From Epiperipatus broadwayi (Eukaryota; Onychophora; Udeonychophora; Euonychophora; Peripatidae), in assembly GCA_028023455.1 (NCBI GenBank), contig JAQFVV010012982.1, positions 186,001 through 250,000 of the forward strand: a stretch of DNA of 64,000 nucleotides. The letters run 5' to 3'. Shown here piece by piece: positions 34,474-47,060 of this stretch (its first letter is position 1; every line of letters starts with the position of its first letter). The position numbers and the translations under genes were made by a program. The notes under the pieces are model-generated. The model saw only the letters and a program-made list of their open reading frames with translations, was not told the origin of the DNA and did no database searches.

Positions 34474-35799
34474 CTATTTATTTAAGTACAAAGCAACATG
34501 TCATAGTCAATTATAGATTGCACACAACTATAAAAAATGCAATATTCATTATACCTTTTAATGTAAATAATATAACATCATATAATAGCAGTAATTTCAT
34601 ATATTTATTGTAACAATAATATAAAAAAGCAATTTTCAGCAAATATTTTGTTTTCCTCTCAATGTGATTATAAACTATTTTAAGCTTTTATTAATTTGCA
34701 TACATAGTGATATCTATCATTTTTTATTAAAATTAATTACAACAAAAATTAATGGAAAAAAAAGACAATCGAAATATCTACAAATGTAATATTCAGAAGT
34801 AAAATTTATCAATTAAACAACATATAACAATTATATAATCACGTTGCCAAAGGCATAAAATATTTGCTGAAAAAACCTTTTTTTTTGTATAATTTTTATA
34901 ATAAATATTTAGAATTATTGCTATTATATAATGGTATTTTATTCTATATCATTATTTACTTAAAAATATATGAAATAACAAGTTTACAATTTTGATGCTA
35001 TTGTACATTGTATAATAGTTCTAGAAGAACAAGAACACACACATATATATATATTTAATATTTCTAGGATATAATGTAAATAAAGTCCTTTTTGTGTTAA
35101 ATTACATATTATTTTGTGTATTAAATTTAATACATAAAACAATACATGGTTTAACACAAAAAAATCTTCACTTAGATCATATAACAGAGAACCAAAATTA
35201 GTCAAAAATGATTTGCAGATCTAAGATTATAATAAAATTGCTTAAGATTAAAACAATTAAAATTGTAAAATGCAGATTGTAAAAAAGCATAATCTAAATA
35301 AAACTGAAAACTAAAGCATATTGAAATAACAAGATTGAATATATATATATTAAAACAAATAATTTATTATTCATTTCAATAAGCAAAAAAAGATTTTTTC
35401 TTCTTCTAAGCAAAATGAACTATGCTAAGTTATGCAAGTTTTTTTTTTTTTAAAATAAGGAACTAAAATGTGGTTTAAGAAAGTAACTATATTTTGGATA
35501 TAAAACTCTTTTTTTTATAATCAGATTGAAATACAACTTTGAGGATTTCACCATGCCTTATTAATTAAAAAAAGGGACCCTACTAATGGTTAACTAGATC
35601 TAATCTGGAACCCACTGAATGATATTTTGAATAACTCCAGATGAAATGAACAATCAACATTTATTTAAAGGACAGCTAAAGTTACAGACTTTTATATCTC
35701 TAAGAAAAGAAGTAAATTACAATTAATTTTTTTGGGTGAGCCTTATATTTAAAGTGTGATTTGTACTTTCTGTTAAATAATCTAAATTTGTAAATATGC
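34474..35799. other. AT-rich DNA, no recognised feature
   Basis: No gene recognised. Confidence 0.5.
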
Positions 35800-35842
35800 T
35801 TCGCTTCCCGGCCGATGCTGTGACACATGAAGAAAAAAAAAC
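35800..35842 (+). mobile_element. 5'-truncated tRNA-Gly-like SINE
   Basis: cttcgcttcccggccgatg followed by ctgtgacacatgaag and nine A residues is the 3' end of the SINE family (T-arm end, acceptor strand, and the GACACATGARG tail seen at 19980-20086). The 5' part is missing. Confidence 0.65.
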
Positions 35843-36975
35843 TTCCCTTTACTTGATAAAATTATTTTTTTTAAAAAAAAGATAATTATTATATATGACA
35901 TACGTATGCTAAGTTTATGAATTGTATATAAGTTATTAATAAGAGGGAAAAAGAAATAATGATAATAATGTAAATGCAATTTAGACATAAATTGCCTAGT
36001 CACAAATAACTGTAGTTAATGATGTAATTATTTTCATTAGTTTCATTCATAGTTACACTTATATTTGATTAATGAAATTTGGATTTTATGTACATGGATT
36101 TATATATGCACAATTGTTTGTCCAATATTTAAGAGTTTAAATATGTTCACATCCATATGGAAGAATACATTACTATAAGTTTAATGAGTTAAAAATCAAT
36201 CTCAGAATGAGTCACCCCCCTATAAATTGTAGTTGTATTAAATTAGGTTTAGGAGCCTAAAAGAAGCCCCCCCCCCCTATAGATGTTGTATAGAAGATTT
36301 ATTCAATTAGGATTGAGACAAAAAAGGCCATTTCTTTATACTTATTATTATATAAGCAGTTATGTTTAAGAATAGTATATAAAAATGCCATTCCTTATGA
36401 TTATTGTAATAAAGATAGTGTTGATATTTACCCCATATAAAAAATATGTATGTGTAAGTATTAGAAGACCTGTGAATCAAATAAATATTATATTTATGAA
36501 TCATGTGTAAAGTTATATTTAAGTTTATTGAAGACTGCGTTAAAGATACAGAGAATGTGATATTATCTATGAATATATTGATACTATGATGTGTAAAGAT
36601 TAAAGGATTTTGTTAAAGAAATATACTTTGTAAAAAAATATTATTATATGAGTTGTTAATTTTATTAACGAAAATAAATTGTACATTAATTAATAAGTAC
36701 ACCTATAAATAAATTATTATGTCATTTGTTACTTTGCTTATGTAATATTTCTTGGTCTACCATTATATTAGGAGTAACTTATGTTCTTTATGATTTAGTC
36801 TGGCATTAGAAATGGAGCCAAGTAATGGTTAAATTATTATATTGAATAAAATATTGTTTTAAATATGTATGCATTAGACTATTTCCTGATGCTTAAAGCT
36901 AGGCTTGTGACCATGTAACTTGGGCAAATAAATAAATAAAAATGTAAAGTAAATGAACTATATCACGTCTGACCA
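35843..36975. other. AT-rich DNA with two C runs
   Basis: No gene recognised. C6 at 36215-36220 and C11 at 36267-36277, each followed by TATA, sit in an imperfect tandem of about 55 bases, which is unusual against this AT background. Confidence 0.5.
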
Positions 36976-37289
36976 TTGCAGTATATATATACATATTGTA
37001 ATATAATTTTTTAATGGAAGTTTTAGATGGAAATATTTAATGTATGGAGTTATCCATTTATAATTACTCAGTTAGAAAGCACTCATTCTAGAACAGTAAC
37101 TAATAAATGCCAACTTCCCCAGGTCAAAAGTTAAAGTGAAATTGTCAGGATTCTTGGCCTGGGCCAGTTGGCTGTCATTAGTGAATGTTCTAAGTTGAAT
37201 GTTTTCTAATTGAGTAATTATAAATAGATAACTCCACACATTATATATATTATAAATAGATAACTCCACACATTATATATATACTGCAA
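36976..37289. mobile_element. MITE-like element with terminal inverted repeats
   Basis: The outermost 16 bases TTGCAGTATATATATA (36976-36991) recur inverted at 37274-37289. Inside, a long imperfect inverted repeat starts tggagttatccatttataat (left, from about 37043) and is matched by the complement of the right side up to about 37240, extending to GCCAACT. The right arm has an extra tandem copy of taaatagataactccacaca. Possible 3-bp flanking duplication CCA. No coding capacity: a non-autonomous DNA transposon or foldback element. Confidence 0.7.
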
Positions 37290-40129
37290 CCAAGAGAAAA
37301 TGAGAGAATAAAATATATAAAAGCTAAATGCTTATCTGGGACCATCAATTGGTACTTCCAGCTGACCAAAGTCTAATACATTAAGCAAGAAAATTTTATA
37401 ATCTTAAAAGTATCAATGAACAAGCTCAGTGGGTTCAAGGCAAATGCCATATGCCACAATAGTAAGAGATACAGGGGTAAGCAATTATAATGCATACATT
37501 ATTAAAATATGAAGCAATCTTATCAATAACTTAAGAGGAGGGGAACTCTCAACTCATTCTAGTATAAATACATGATTCTTGGTATTGCAAGCAGATGTCA
37601 TTGAGGTTACATTTAAAATCTTTCTCTTACAACATCTACAGTCACTACTATCTTTCTTATCCACCTCTTAAGTATCTCATAAATATCTCACTGCTATGAT
37701 CAGATAAAACATTGTTAATTTTATAATATTTGGAAATCTTATTGTAAATCTTTGCCACAAAATATTAATCATTTGAAAATAATTTCATTTTGCAAAATAA
37801 ATTTTAAATAATATGATCCATAAAATAAATTAGGGTATCTCAGGAAAATATGATTATTTTAATCATCAAATAAATTCTCTGACTTTTCAGATCTATTCCA
37901 CATAGCATAATATTCTAGTAACTAAATAAGACATCCACTTACCCCTAAGCTAATGCCTTATCACAATTATAATAATAATAATTATGATTAATATTAAATA
38001 AAATATACAACATGATCTCTTAATTTGGAATAAATTAAATAATAATCTAGATTGACAGTCAGATATTAAGAATGGGTAAGGGATTTTATAGTTATTCCAA
38101 ATACTGTAAAATAAATCTACCTAAATATCTGCCAGATCTAATATGGTTTAACTACCTAAATATCTTCCAGATCTAATATAAGTCATCTCTTAATTTAAAT
38201 TTATCATAGATTAATAAATATGGTTCTTTATCTTTATGAAAACAGTTTTAAAATAAATAAGCAGGCAAAGTGGATTTTCAATAAGCAAATTAAATTTACT
38301 GAAGTGATCTCAAATAATAAAAATATGCAATTATAAAATTTTATTAACCAAAATACATCTTTCTTAGATGTAATTCACATGATACAAAAAGTCTCACCAG
38401 TTTCAGTGTTCATGTACTCTTATGAGAAAACAATTAAAATAACTTATGATACTTCTATAATGATTTAGATTATTGGTGAAGGTGTGAATGATGTAAATAA
38501 ATGACTGTAAGAAATTTTTTAATAAGAAAAACAAATATTTATTTATAGAAAACAACTACAAATAATAACAAATCCCAACTCTAATATCTTTTAGGTTCAC
38601 AATGCCAAGGGACTTCTACAAACATTGATTTCTTTTAAAACTATATCAGAAGGTTAAGTTATAACTATTTTTATGAAAATAATAAATTTGGTTTAGCAAA
38701 ATAATCTGGTTGGTCAAAAGAAATTTTATGTTAATTTGAATTTTAAGTTATCACATATTAAATAATTTATACAATGATAATATCATTTTCATGAGTAGTT
38801 TCCCTTTTAATAAAAAATTTACATTACTTAAATTACAAGTGTACCAATCCAGTGATGAAGAAGTGATAAGAGAGGCATATTGTCTAATTATACCTAAGAT
38901 ACAATTTAAAATTTTAAAGTTCATATTTTCATCCTAACTCAGCAAAGTTTAAATACAGGACCTATACATCAACAATATATGATTCACATTGAAATAAATC
39001 AAGTATGCTAAAAGAGATAAAGGCGGTTTTTCTCAATACCTTGGTAAAAACAACAATATTTTCCAGAGAAAGTTTTGGTAAAATTTTACACATGATTTTC
39101 AAAATACATTCAATAACAAACTAAATTGTTGAGAAAATTCAAAGCAAACATATGATGGCATAACTCAAAATAAGTGTACCTACTTTTGAGAGAAATAAGA
39201 AAATGATCTAGGACTTTATCACTACTCAATGAATAATGAGAATGCACATCAGGAACAATAATACTAAATAGGATTGCCTTAAACTAAAGAGATCCTAAGC
39301 TATATCTCCAAAATATGTAAACTAACATGATGATAATATAAGAGGATAATGCTGCAATCTCTTTTGAAATAAAGTAGCAAAATAATAAAAAAGAGGCACA
39401 TACTACAATCTCCTACATTACTGGAAAAAGTATGCATTCATAAATAAAGAGAGAGACTACAGCTCTAATCTCTCAGCAAAATACTATAACTAATAAATAT
39501 GAAAGATGATAAATAATAATTAATGCTAAATATAGCTTGATTACAACTAGGCAATAAATAAACAATAGAATAAATAATAGGAATATACATCTGCTTATAT
39601 TATCAGCATAATAATATAAATAAATAATTCATATGAAAAATGAAACACATACTGTTAAAAATATGAAAATATCATACATTGACATTCTGAGAACTTTGAC
39701 CAAAATATTATTACTAAAATAGCATACAAAATTACATAAAATAATATGCATTTAAAATGATAAATTTGTAAGCAAAATTATACACATAAATAAAATATGA
39801 ACATTTTAATATTTTAAAATAAAATAAAGATGATTCTTTTAGTTTCACTTGTTCTTTTACCATTTAACCATTAAATGGAAACAGAAACAGTCTATTCAGC
39901 AATTTTATGGACAGCAAAGATATTCAACACAAATATCATTTAATTGAAATATAGCAAATATTTGTTAAGATGCAAGACAATATTTTTCATATTTAATTTA
40001 AACATTTCAATTTTAATCCTTTAAAGTATTCAGCAGAAAAAATGCTTTTTTAAAGTATCACATTTAAAATTATCAGAGTAATCAGTAAGAGAAGTAGTTA
40101 TATTTTTATATTGAACTATGTGCAATCAG
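37290..40129. other. AT-rich DNA with one short tandem duplication
   Basis: No gene recognised. ctacctaaatatct followed by ccagatctaatat is tandemly repeated twice at 38117-38179 with a 35-bp period. Remaining sequence is A-rich on the plus strand and unassigned. Confidence 0.5.
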
Positions 40130-40545
40130 TATAACATCAGAACAGCTTTCCAGAGCCATACCACCCTATGAGAATCTACAAAGCCTAAACTTGAAATGCT
40201 GAAAAAACTGCATCAATGAAATACCATGTGAGTGTGGAAGAACATATATTGATGAGATGAGTCATCCCATTAAAAATCACTTGCAAGAACACAAACTGAT
40301 GATTAGAAGATTAGATCATGTATGTGCCAGTGAATATATGTTCAATTGGAAAAATACAAAAATATTGGATAGAGAAGAAAAGGTACAAAAAAATTTAAAG
40401 AAGCTGCTCACATGACAATGGAAAGAAATCCCATATGCCAACCTAGTGTGACTATACATAATGTATGGAAACCACTAATCAACTTTTCTCTTAGGAAAAA
40501 GTGGAGAAATCAGAAGGAACCTCATAGATAAGTATATGAAATTTC
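40130..40545 (+). pseudogene. Penelope-like GIY-YIG endonuclease relic, family 2
   Basis: Plus-strand frames give NCINEIPCECGRTYIDEMSH, PIKNHLQEHKLMIRR, and EYMFNWKNTKILDREE. These match the PLE endonuclease series C.Y.IPC.CG..YIGET, I..R..EH and I.W....IL..E, with GIY-YIG's Gly replaced by Asp (YIDE). One in-frame stop and a frame slip occur. Another copy of the same family starts at 63725. GIY-YIG endonuclease is the target-nicking domain fused C-terminal to the RT in PLEs; no RT remains here. Confidence 0.75.
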
Positions 40546-40557
40546 TACTGACTGTTG

Positions 40558-40695
40558 CCTTTGGCAAGATGTCTCAGTTGCTAGGAGCATTACCTTAAAA
40601 TTCAATACTCAAGAATCTAAGGGTCCAGGTTTGAATCCCATGCTAGTACTGTCACTGGTTAGACTAGCAATACCCGAAGAAGAGGGGAAAATAAT
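40558..40695 (+). mobile_element. tRNA-derived SINE candidate
   Basis: The A-box-like run gtctcagttgctaggagca resembles the tRNA word TAGCTCAGTTGGTAGAGCA, and a B-box GGTTTGAATCC lies at 40628-40638, about 50 bases downstream. This spacing suits an internal Pol III promoter. The body does not close into a clean cloverleaf, so a diverged SINE head is likelier than a tRNA gene. It follows the PLE relic directly. The tail to about 40695 is unassigned. Confidence 0.5.
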
Positions 40696-43339
40696 ACCTC
40701 TTCAAATGTTGTGCATGCATTAATCTGTTTATTGTGCTATTACTAATAGTTGAATGTATTTAGAATATTTAAATAAAAATTAAATTTTTCTAAAGACATT
40801 CAATACTCATATTAGATGATGGAAATAGTCCAATATAAAAATACAACTAGAACACCATCATCACAAACCTTCAGAAAAACAGTAAGAGAAATATTTTTAA
40901 TATATCAAACTTTTAAACTACAGTGTGGTTTCCATAGCAACACCAAGGCAGAGAGAGGTTATACGCTTGCAGATTTTTACAAAATAATCCAGGAAAAGTT
41001 CGTTGACAGTCAATTTAAATGTAGTATTACTTTAGTAATATTTAATGTCTATTTTAAAATGTAAGTAATTTATTAAAATAATTCAAAACATTTGTTAAAA
41101 TTTTTTTACTTCCCTGATCCAAGAAAATTGCTCTTTCCTCCTAATAGAAGTAGTCATAATAAAAAAGTTATTTTATGCTGTTATAGAGCAATAAACAGCA
41201 TTTTGTTATATTAACAGCATAAATAATTGTCTGTTTCATCAATATAATATAATGAGATGAAATACTTTTCTTTCAATAAATGTGAAAATGATTTTCTATA
41301 GACAACTAGTAATATACTCATCATAATAAATTATTTTTTATTAGATGAAATTCAAAGTTCTTTATGAGAGGTAAATTTATCTCAAATAATATACTATATG
41401 AAATGAGTATTATAGAAAGATATATTATAAATTTATTTAACATTTTTAAAAACATTATTATTTTTGCTGTTAAGAGTTTTAAATATTTTACAGCAAACTT
41501 AAATATGAAATAAACATTGAAATTAATATCAGTCTCTATGTTACCATATTAACAATAATAATATTCTTCAAAGCTTTCAAATGCATAAAGTTTAAATATT
41601 CAAATTTAAACATTATAATAACTATTAACTAATTTTATCAATAAAGCTAACTGGAATGAGAATTCTTGTCCTTGTAGTTTAGATTCAGACATTGTGCATA
41701 GATAATTTTAATTTACCTTAACATACTTTAAGTTAAGAAAATAAAAAAAAGTTTAGATAAAATTATACTTTTAATTAAAACTGAATTTTAAAAAATGATT
41801 TCAAAGTACAGTGTTTAGAGATATTGTGGAGAGTTAACAGTATGGAGCGGTGTCAATTTCACCTATTTATACCAATGGTCAGATGACCACTACTTATTAA
41901 CACTTAAATCTATGCCCCCTTCCCTTTATTGATTTGAATCCATAGTCTACTGAAACTAAGGAAGATTGCTTACCAAACATTTAATTAATATTTAGTTTCA
42001 AAATAAATTAATTTCCCTGTCTAGACAATAAAAAAAATTAAAAATATTTCTTGTTAAAATTATTATTTAAAATTTAAACATTAGAACAAAATAAAATATT
42101 ACACAAATGAAATTGTCATTATACTTGAAACAAAATTAATGTTTTTCATAAGATTTAATATAGTCATTTATTATTTGTTTTAACCTAGACAAGTTTCTCA
42201 GAATATATTTTAAATTATCTTTTAAAATTGGACATTTAATAAGTATGTTAAAGTAAATAAGTGTTACAATTAAAACTTATACTCATTCATTTATTCAGAC
42301 ATTCATTTGACTGTTTTTTTTAAATTCTATTTTTAATTATTATTAACTTTATTAAACTGCTTATAAGTAAATAAATTTAAAATAATTAATTATAATATTT
42401 TATGTTAGAACTAAGATGAAATTAAAACATTACAAATTTACATGATTACCAACAAACCTGAATATAGAGTTTGAACCCAGTTTTTAATCTTAAAATTAAT
42501 ATCAGCTCTTTAAAATATTTTAGCAGTTAAATTATGACTAAATCAACCCTATTAAATGCTAAAATACATTAGCTATAATTTTAATTTATCAACTATTGAA
42601 ATTTGTACAAGACTAAAATAATATAAATTAAGCTGTCAAAATTATTTTACAGCTACAAAATTTGAAAATATACTGATATAGTAACTTTTATATGAAAAAT
42701 CATAGCATTATAAGGCATTAACAAAATCTATTAACTATAAAATTTAAATTAGATATATTTTTTAGATATTTTGGCATAAGACATCCCCTAGCATTTAGAT
42801 TCAGGCAAAGCTAAAGGTCACAATACAAACATATCAGGTATCATGTACATGTACAAAAATAACTGAAATCACATCAGGTATTATAACTTGCTGAGTAGCA
42901 ATCTTGATCAGAAGCTTAAGATATTTAAATTGATGGGTAGAACATAGCTAAAAGAAATTATCTCTTCTATTAAAAAAAACATATTCAAATAATTTATTGA
43001 TATTTGATTGAATTAAGCAATAATCTCATTTGGAAATAGAATTCTAGATGATTAAAAAAATATAAAGAATTAATGAAATAAATAATTTGTTTCATATCAC
43101 CATTAAAAAAATAACTATGCATAAAGAGAACAAACAAGCCTTACTAACAATATATTCAATATGTTTCAACATAATAATGAAAAAGATTCCTCATTAGAAA
43201 GTAAAATGTCCAGATCTTTTTGAGACACAACAAGATTAATTTTATGGATTAATAAAATAAGAAAATTCCCAAACTCCATATTTGTTTAAAAATAAAACAA
43301 ATGAACACATTTAGATTAGTTGACATATTATTTAGATCA
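40696..43339. other. AT-rich DNA, no recognised feature
   Basis: No gene supported; an 82-codon plus-strand frame at 40816-41064 shows no domain. A slightly GC-richer patch at 41820-41960 could be an old repeat. Confidence 0.45.
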
Positions 43340-44110
43340 TGTCAGGAGCCCAAGTTGTAAATACCACACAAAGAAATCCATCTCAGATATTTGTTTAGAT
43401 CATAGCAGTATTCAAAGTTGTAAATATCACACTAAAGAATAAATCACAGATGTAATCCTCTAAAAATATTACAATCATTTACATAATATTAAAGATAAAA
43501 TACCAGACAATACTTAAGTTTCTTTATATAAATATTAAAAAGGGTGGGTTCTAAAATAATATCTTGAGGAGCATCTAAATTACAATAATATTTAAATGAA
43601 AGTCTATCATTAAATTAAACATATATGGACATTAGAGATTCAAACCAATCAGTACATTTAGAAGAAAAATTCTATTTTGCATAATTTGAGAAGGAGAATA
43701 GTGTGATTAACTTTATCAAAAGCTTTTAATAAATCAAAGTAAATGATATCAAATATCTGCTTATCATTAATTGCATATGTCACATGATTATATGTAGTAA
43801 GAAGATTGATTTCCACTGATTTATTATTTATAAATTAATGGTATAAAAAGATATTAATCTTAAGTCAGCACTAATTTTGCTACAAACATCTCTCTCAAAA
43901 AATTTACAATATTATGTAAAATAGAATTAAACCTATATTTATTAACACAATTATAAAAACAATTCTTAGAAATTGGGATCACTTTGGCACGTTTAAGTAC
44001 TGATTAATTAGAAATGAATGTAAGAGGGGCAGCATTAAATTCTTCCATACTATAGTAAATATAGGAAGGGATGTTCCCATGACCTAAATTTAGAATTCAT
44101 TGTAATCTGC
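43340..44110 (-). pseudogene. Non-LTR RT remnant (N-terminal palm region)
   Basis: Minus-strand frames around 44090-43680 read YIYYSMEEFNAAPLTFISN, LKRAKVIPISKN and later DIIYFDLLKAFDKVNHTIL. These correspond to the LINE RT blocks A.PLT..FN.S, W..A.V.PI.K and YFD..KAFDKV.H..L. The catalytic Asp in YFDLLKAFD is present. Multiple stops follow. A segment within the downstream part is tandemly duplicated (ttagatcat...caaagttgtaaat, near 43331 and 43396). Likely the same Jockey-like class as 33480-34335. Confidence 0.65.
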
Positions 44111-44559
44111 TTTGTAACAACAATAATATTATTTTCAATGTTATGATAAATGATAGAATGAACAATAAAAGAATCATAAGGTAAGATATTTTTAATATAG
44201 GGCATAAATTGTGTGTATATATGTTAGCAAATAGCTTGGAAAAACCATCAGTCATTTAGATAAAACTATGATATCCTAGACTCTCTTCTTTCTTTTATCA
44301 GAATTATTAATAAAAATCCATTTTTAGGGCTAATATAAAGTAACGATAGTAAAGAGCTTTATTTTGATTAATATAAATCCATGTACACATACATATAAAG
44401 AAAAGATTTAACAAAAAGTAATCTTAAACAATTAGGTTTAGCTAACTTTTGACTAATACAAATGATAAATATAGTAATCATTGTAAAGAGATAGTGGATG
44501 TGTATATAGATGATTTGTATTAATTTACATAAATTTGCATAAGAATGCTATGTATTGTG
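44111..44559. other. AT-rich spacer
   Basis: Nothing recognised. Confidence 0.45.
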
Positions 44560-46100
44560 AATAGGACATTTCTTCAATATGGAAATACAAGATTCCTTCA
44601 TTGATATATGCCATGCCTCCTTGATCTTTCACTTTGTGTCATTATGTTCAGTGCAGACAATAACAAAAGAGGAGGGAACAAAAGGACAGCCAGTTGCAGT
44701 AACAAAAAATATAAAGCATGCTTCTGTGTTTGTGCTACTTTTATTGTATAGATAGACATGTTGAGCTATGCATGTGGATAATTTTGCCCAAGATTCACCA
44801 TAATAAATTGGTGGGGCAGGCAGAAACATGACATTTAATTTTGTAAATGGTTTGGGAGTGAAACTAGGAAGGCAATGCATTCTTAGAATTATTAAAAATG
44901 CAATGGAGGGAAGGCACACTGCATAGAGCTATTTGATGCAGTGTTAATAATTTTAGCAATGCAATGGGCTATGGGAAGTGAATAGGCAAGGTTTTGTATT
45001 GAGTGATGGGATGGGGTGTCATATTTTATTATAAAAATTCCTGACAATTTGCAGGAACAGTGTGGAACAATGAGTCTTTGTATTCAACAGTTCTGAAAGA
45101 TAAATGCTGAGATTGACTGTTCTGAAAAATAAATGCTGAGATTGACTTTCCTGTCTGGTTCATACTTACATAAATATTAATTACGATGCAAGAAGGCCTT
45201 AAATCTGGAAAGTTTATGAGAACATGGAGTCTGTGAATCAGGATAAATGAAGCCATGAATGTAAATTGGTTTGATAATCACTTTGTAATTTAATGTAGCT
45301 TGATGGCATTGTATGTGAAGGTCTGAATATTTGATACATTTGAAATTGTCTTTGTTTTCTTGAGTTAAGCACTAAGAGGTATGGTGAGACAGTTCTTGCT
45401 GGACTTGAGAGATTATAGAGTCAGAGGCACAGATGAAAATATCATCATGTTATAAAGATAGATCAATAATGGGTGGAAGGCTTGATGAACTGGTATAATT
45501 ATTTTTTGGTATATTTAGGAATATATTTGATATAATCCCATTGATAAGAAGTTCTATGGACCAGTCATTTATCATTTTATAGTATCTATTGTTGAAATCA
45601 ATGACAATATTCTCATGGATTCATGTTAAACAATCAGTGATGAAGTCTGTTTTGTGGGTATTGTAGACCATACAATGTAAGGCCTGTCAGATGACTTGAA
45701 TGAGCACCACAAAATAGTTTGAGGCATGCACTTGGTAATGCCAAGCAATGCTATGCAATGATATTTGTCTAGCTGTGCATTCTTAATATGGTCAACACCC
45801 TTGAATGATAATCTAATAGTGTATTTGCCAAAGGCAAGACAGTTGAGCCACCATTGTTTTATCATGGCATTGGCTTTATAATAATAAGCAGCCACAAAAT
45901 CAATCATTAGGTACAATAGCTCCCCATTTTTGTGGAGTTTGATGGTCACAAATAATCTAGAAGGGGTGGCAGCTAATGAATAAATGTGGCAGTATTCCTG
46001 TTTCAAAATCTCTTTTATAAATATGTTTAGCTCGTTTCTGATATTAATAAAATTAATAGGAAAGAATATTACTCTCTGTTTCAAAATAAACTCTGTGATG
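44560..46100 (-). pseudogene. Penelope-like element: RT and GIY-YIG endonuclease, broken
   Basis: The longest PLE relic here. Minus strand 46084-45626 holds SRLFVTIKLHKNGELLYLM and YTIRLSFKGVDHIKN, matching P..Y...K[ILV]HK.G..LRP and the following palm region. 45480-45380 shows a degenerate WxRYxDD region (HDDIFICAS). 45300-45180 gives KPIYIHGFIYPDSQTPCSHK, matching YRK.T.T..Y......HP..HK. 44919-44629 gives IYYGESWAKLSTCIAQH and KIKEAWHI, the endonuclease. Domain order RT then GIY-YIG endonuclease is diagnostic of PLEs. Stops and frameshifts occur throughout. A 29-bp tandem duplication sits at 45090-45147. PLEs prime reverse transcription at nicked DNA and often carry hammerhead ribozymes in their terminal repeats; none was found adjoining this copy. 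Confidence 0.75.
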
Positions 46101-46524
46101 GAAAAATTTGCACTTTATAATTTACATAAGAGAGTAAAAGAATCCATGAAAGAAAAACTATTATAGAAGAAAAATTATTGGTAATATATAAATAATTTAA
46201 TTAAGTCAGTAATAACCTGGGAAAAGTTATTTAAATAATGATTAACATTATTATGATATTATAATGATTTTCAATTAATTTTCAAAATATATTTGCAAAA
46301 TCTCAGACAAATTTCTTTCCTATAAATCTTTTTTTCATAATGCATAGGAGAAAACAATTTTTTTAATGTAAGATTCAATAGATGGATGACTAACATCAAC
46401 AGAGAAAGTCATAGAGTTGGTATTTAAAGTACTAACGACAGATAAATTACTTAAATCAGTCCTTAAATCAGTCCAATGTATGACAAGAATCATTTACAAA
46501 AGTTATTATATAAATGAGATATTT

Positions 46525-46660
46525 TTTTTATATAGGCGATGTTTTTGAATTGTAATAAACTAATAATCAGTTTTTTAAGCTAATGCACATGTGCTTTGTG
46601 GATCTTAACAATAAATGAATACTCTCAATTTCCAATACAAGATAAAGTCTTTGTGAAAGA
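46525..46660 (+). repeat. Copy of the palindrome-forming repeat, single orientation
   Basis: Runs from tatataggcgatgtttttg through taataaactaataatcag, taagctaatgc, gatcttaacaataaatgaa and tactctcaatttccaata to caaagtctttgtgaaagaat-like sequence at 46655. All of these words recur at 46850-47060 split over two orientations. It shows what one full unit looks like. Confidence 0.75.
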
Positions 46661-46849
46661 ATAGAATGAATCCACCTATTCTTTCAACCCAAATGTTTAA
46701 GTATGGGAAAATCTTAAGTACTGGAAATGAGAGTGTGAAGATATTAAACAATCACTTTAAATTAATTTGACTATGTGTGAATGAATGACGCCTGCGAAAT
46801 TTACTAGAATTTACGATATGTCATTCTTAAATGAAATTAAACATATGTA

Positions 46850-47060
46850 AATGGAATATTTATTTTATATAGTGCAATGTTTTTGAATTGTAATAAACTA
46901 ATAATCAACTTTTTCCAATACAAGATAAAGTCTTTGTGAAAGAATTCTTTCACAAAGACTTTATCTTGTATTGGAAAATGAGAGTATTCATTTATTGTTA
47001 AGATCAGCATTAGCTTAAAAAGCTGATTAAAAGTTATTATAATAATGTGAATGGCCAAAA
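46850..47060. repeat. Head-to-head inverted copies with a 68-bp perfect palindrome
   Basis: 46911-46978 is a perfect palindrome with 34-bp arms and no spacer, centred on GAATTC. The left arm continues outward as a plus copy of the 46525 repeat with its middle part (about 45 bases) deleted. The right arm continues as a minus copy that keeps the middle part. So this is an inverted dimer joined exactly at one end of the unit. It could arise from replication-slippage, foldback transposition or break repair. Confidence 0.85.

Noticed and set aside
34218-34516. Poly-Ile/Tyr/Asn open frames
   Set aside because: They are translations of the ATT/AAT microsatellite.
40816-41064. 82-codon open frame as a small gene
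   Set aside because: No domain, no visible start context or splice evidence, and length within chance for AT-rich DNA next to a decayed element.
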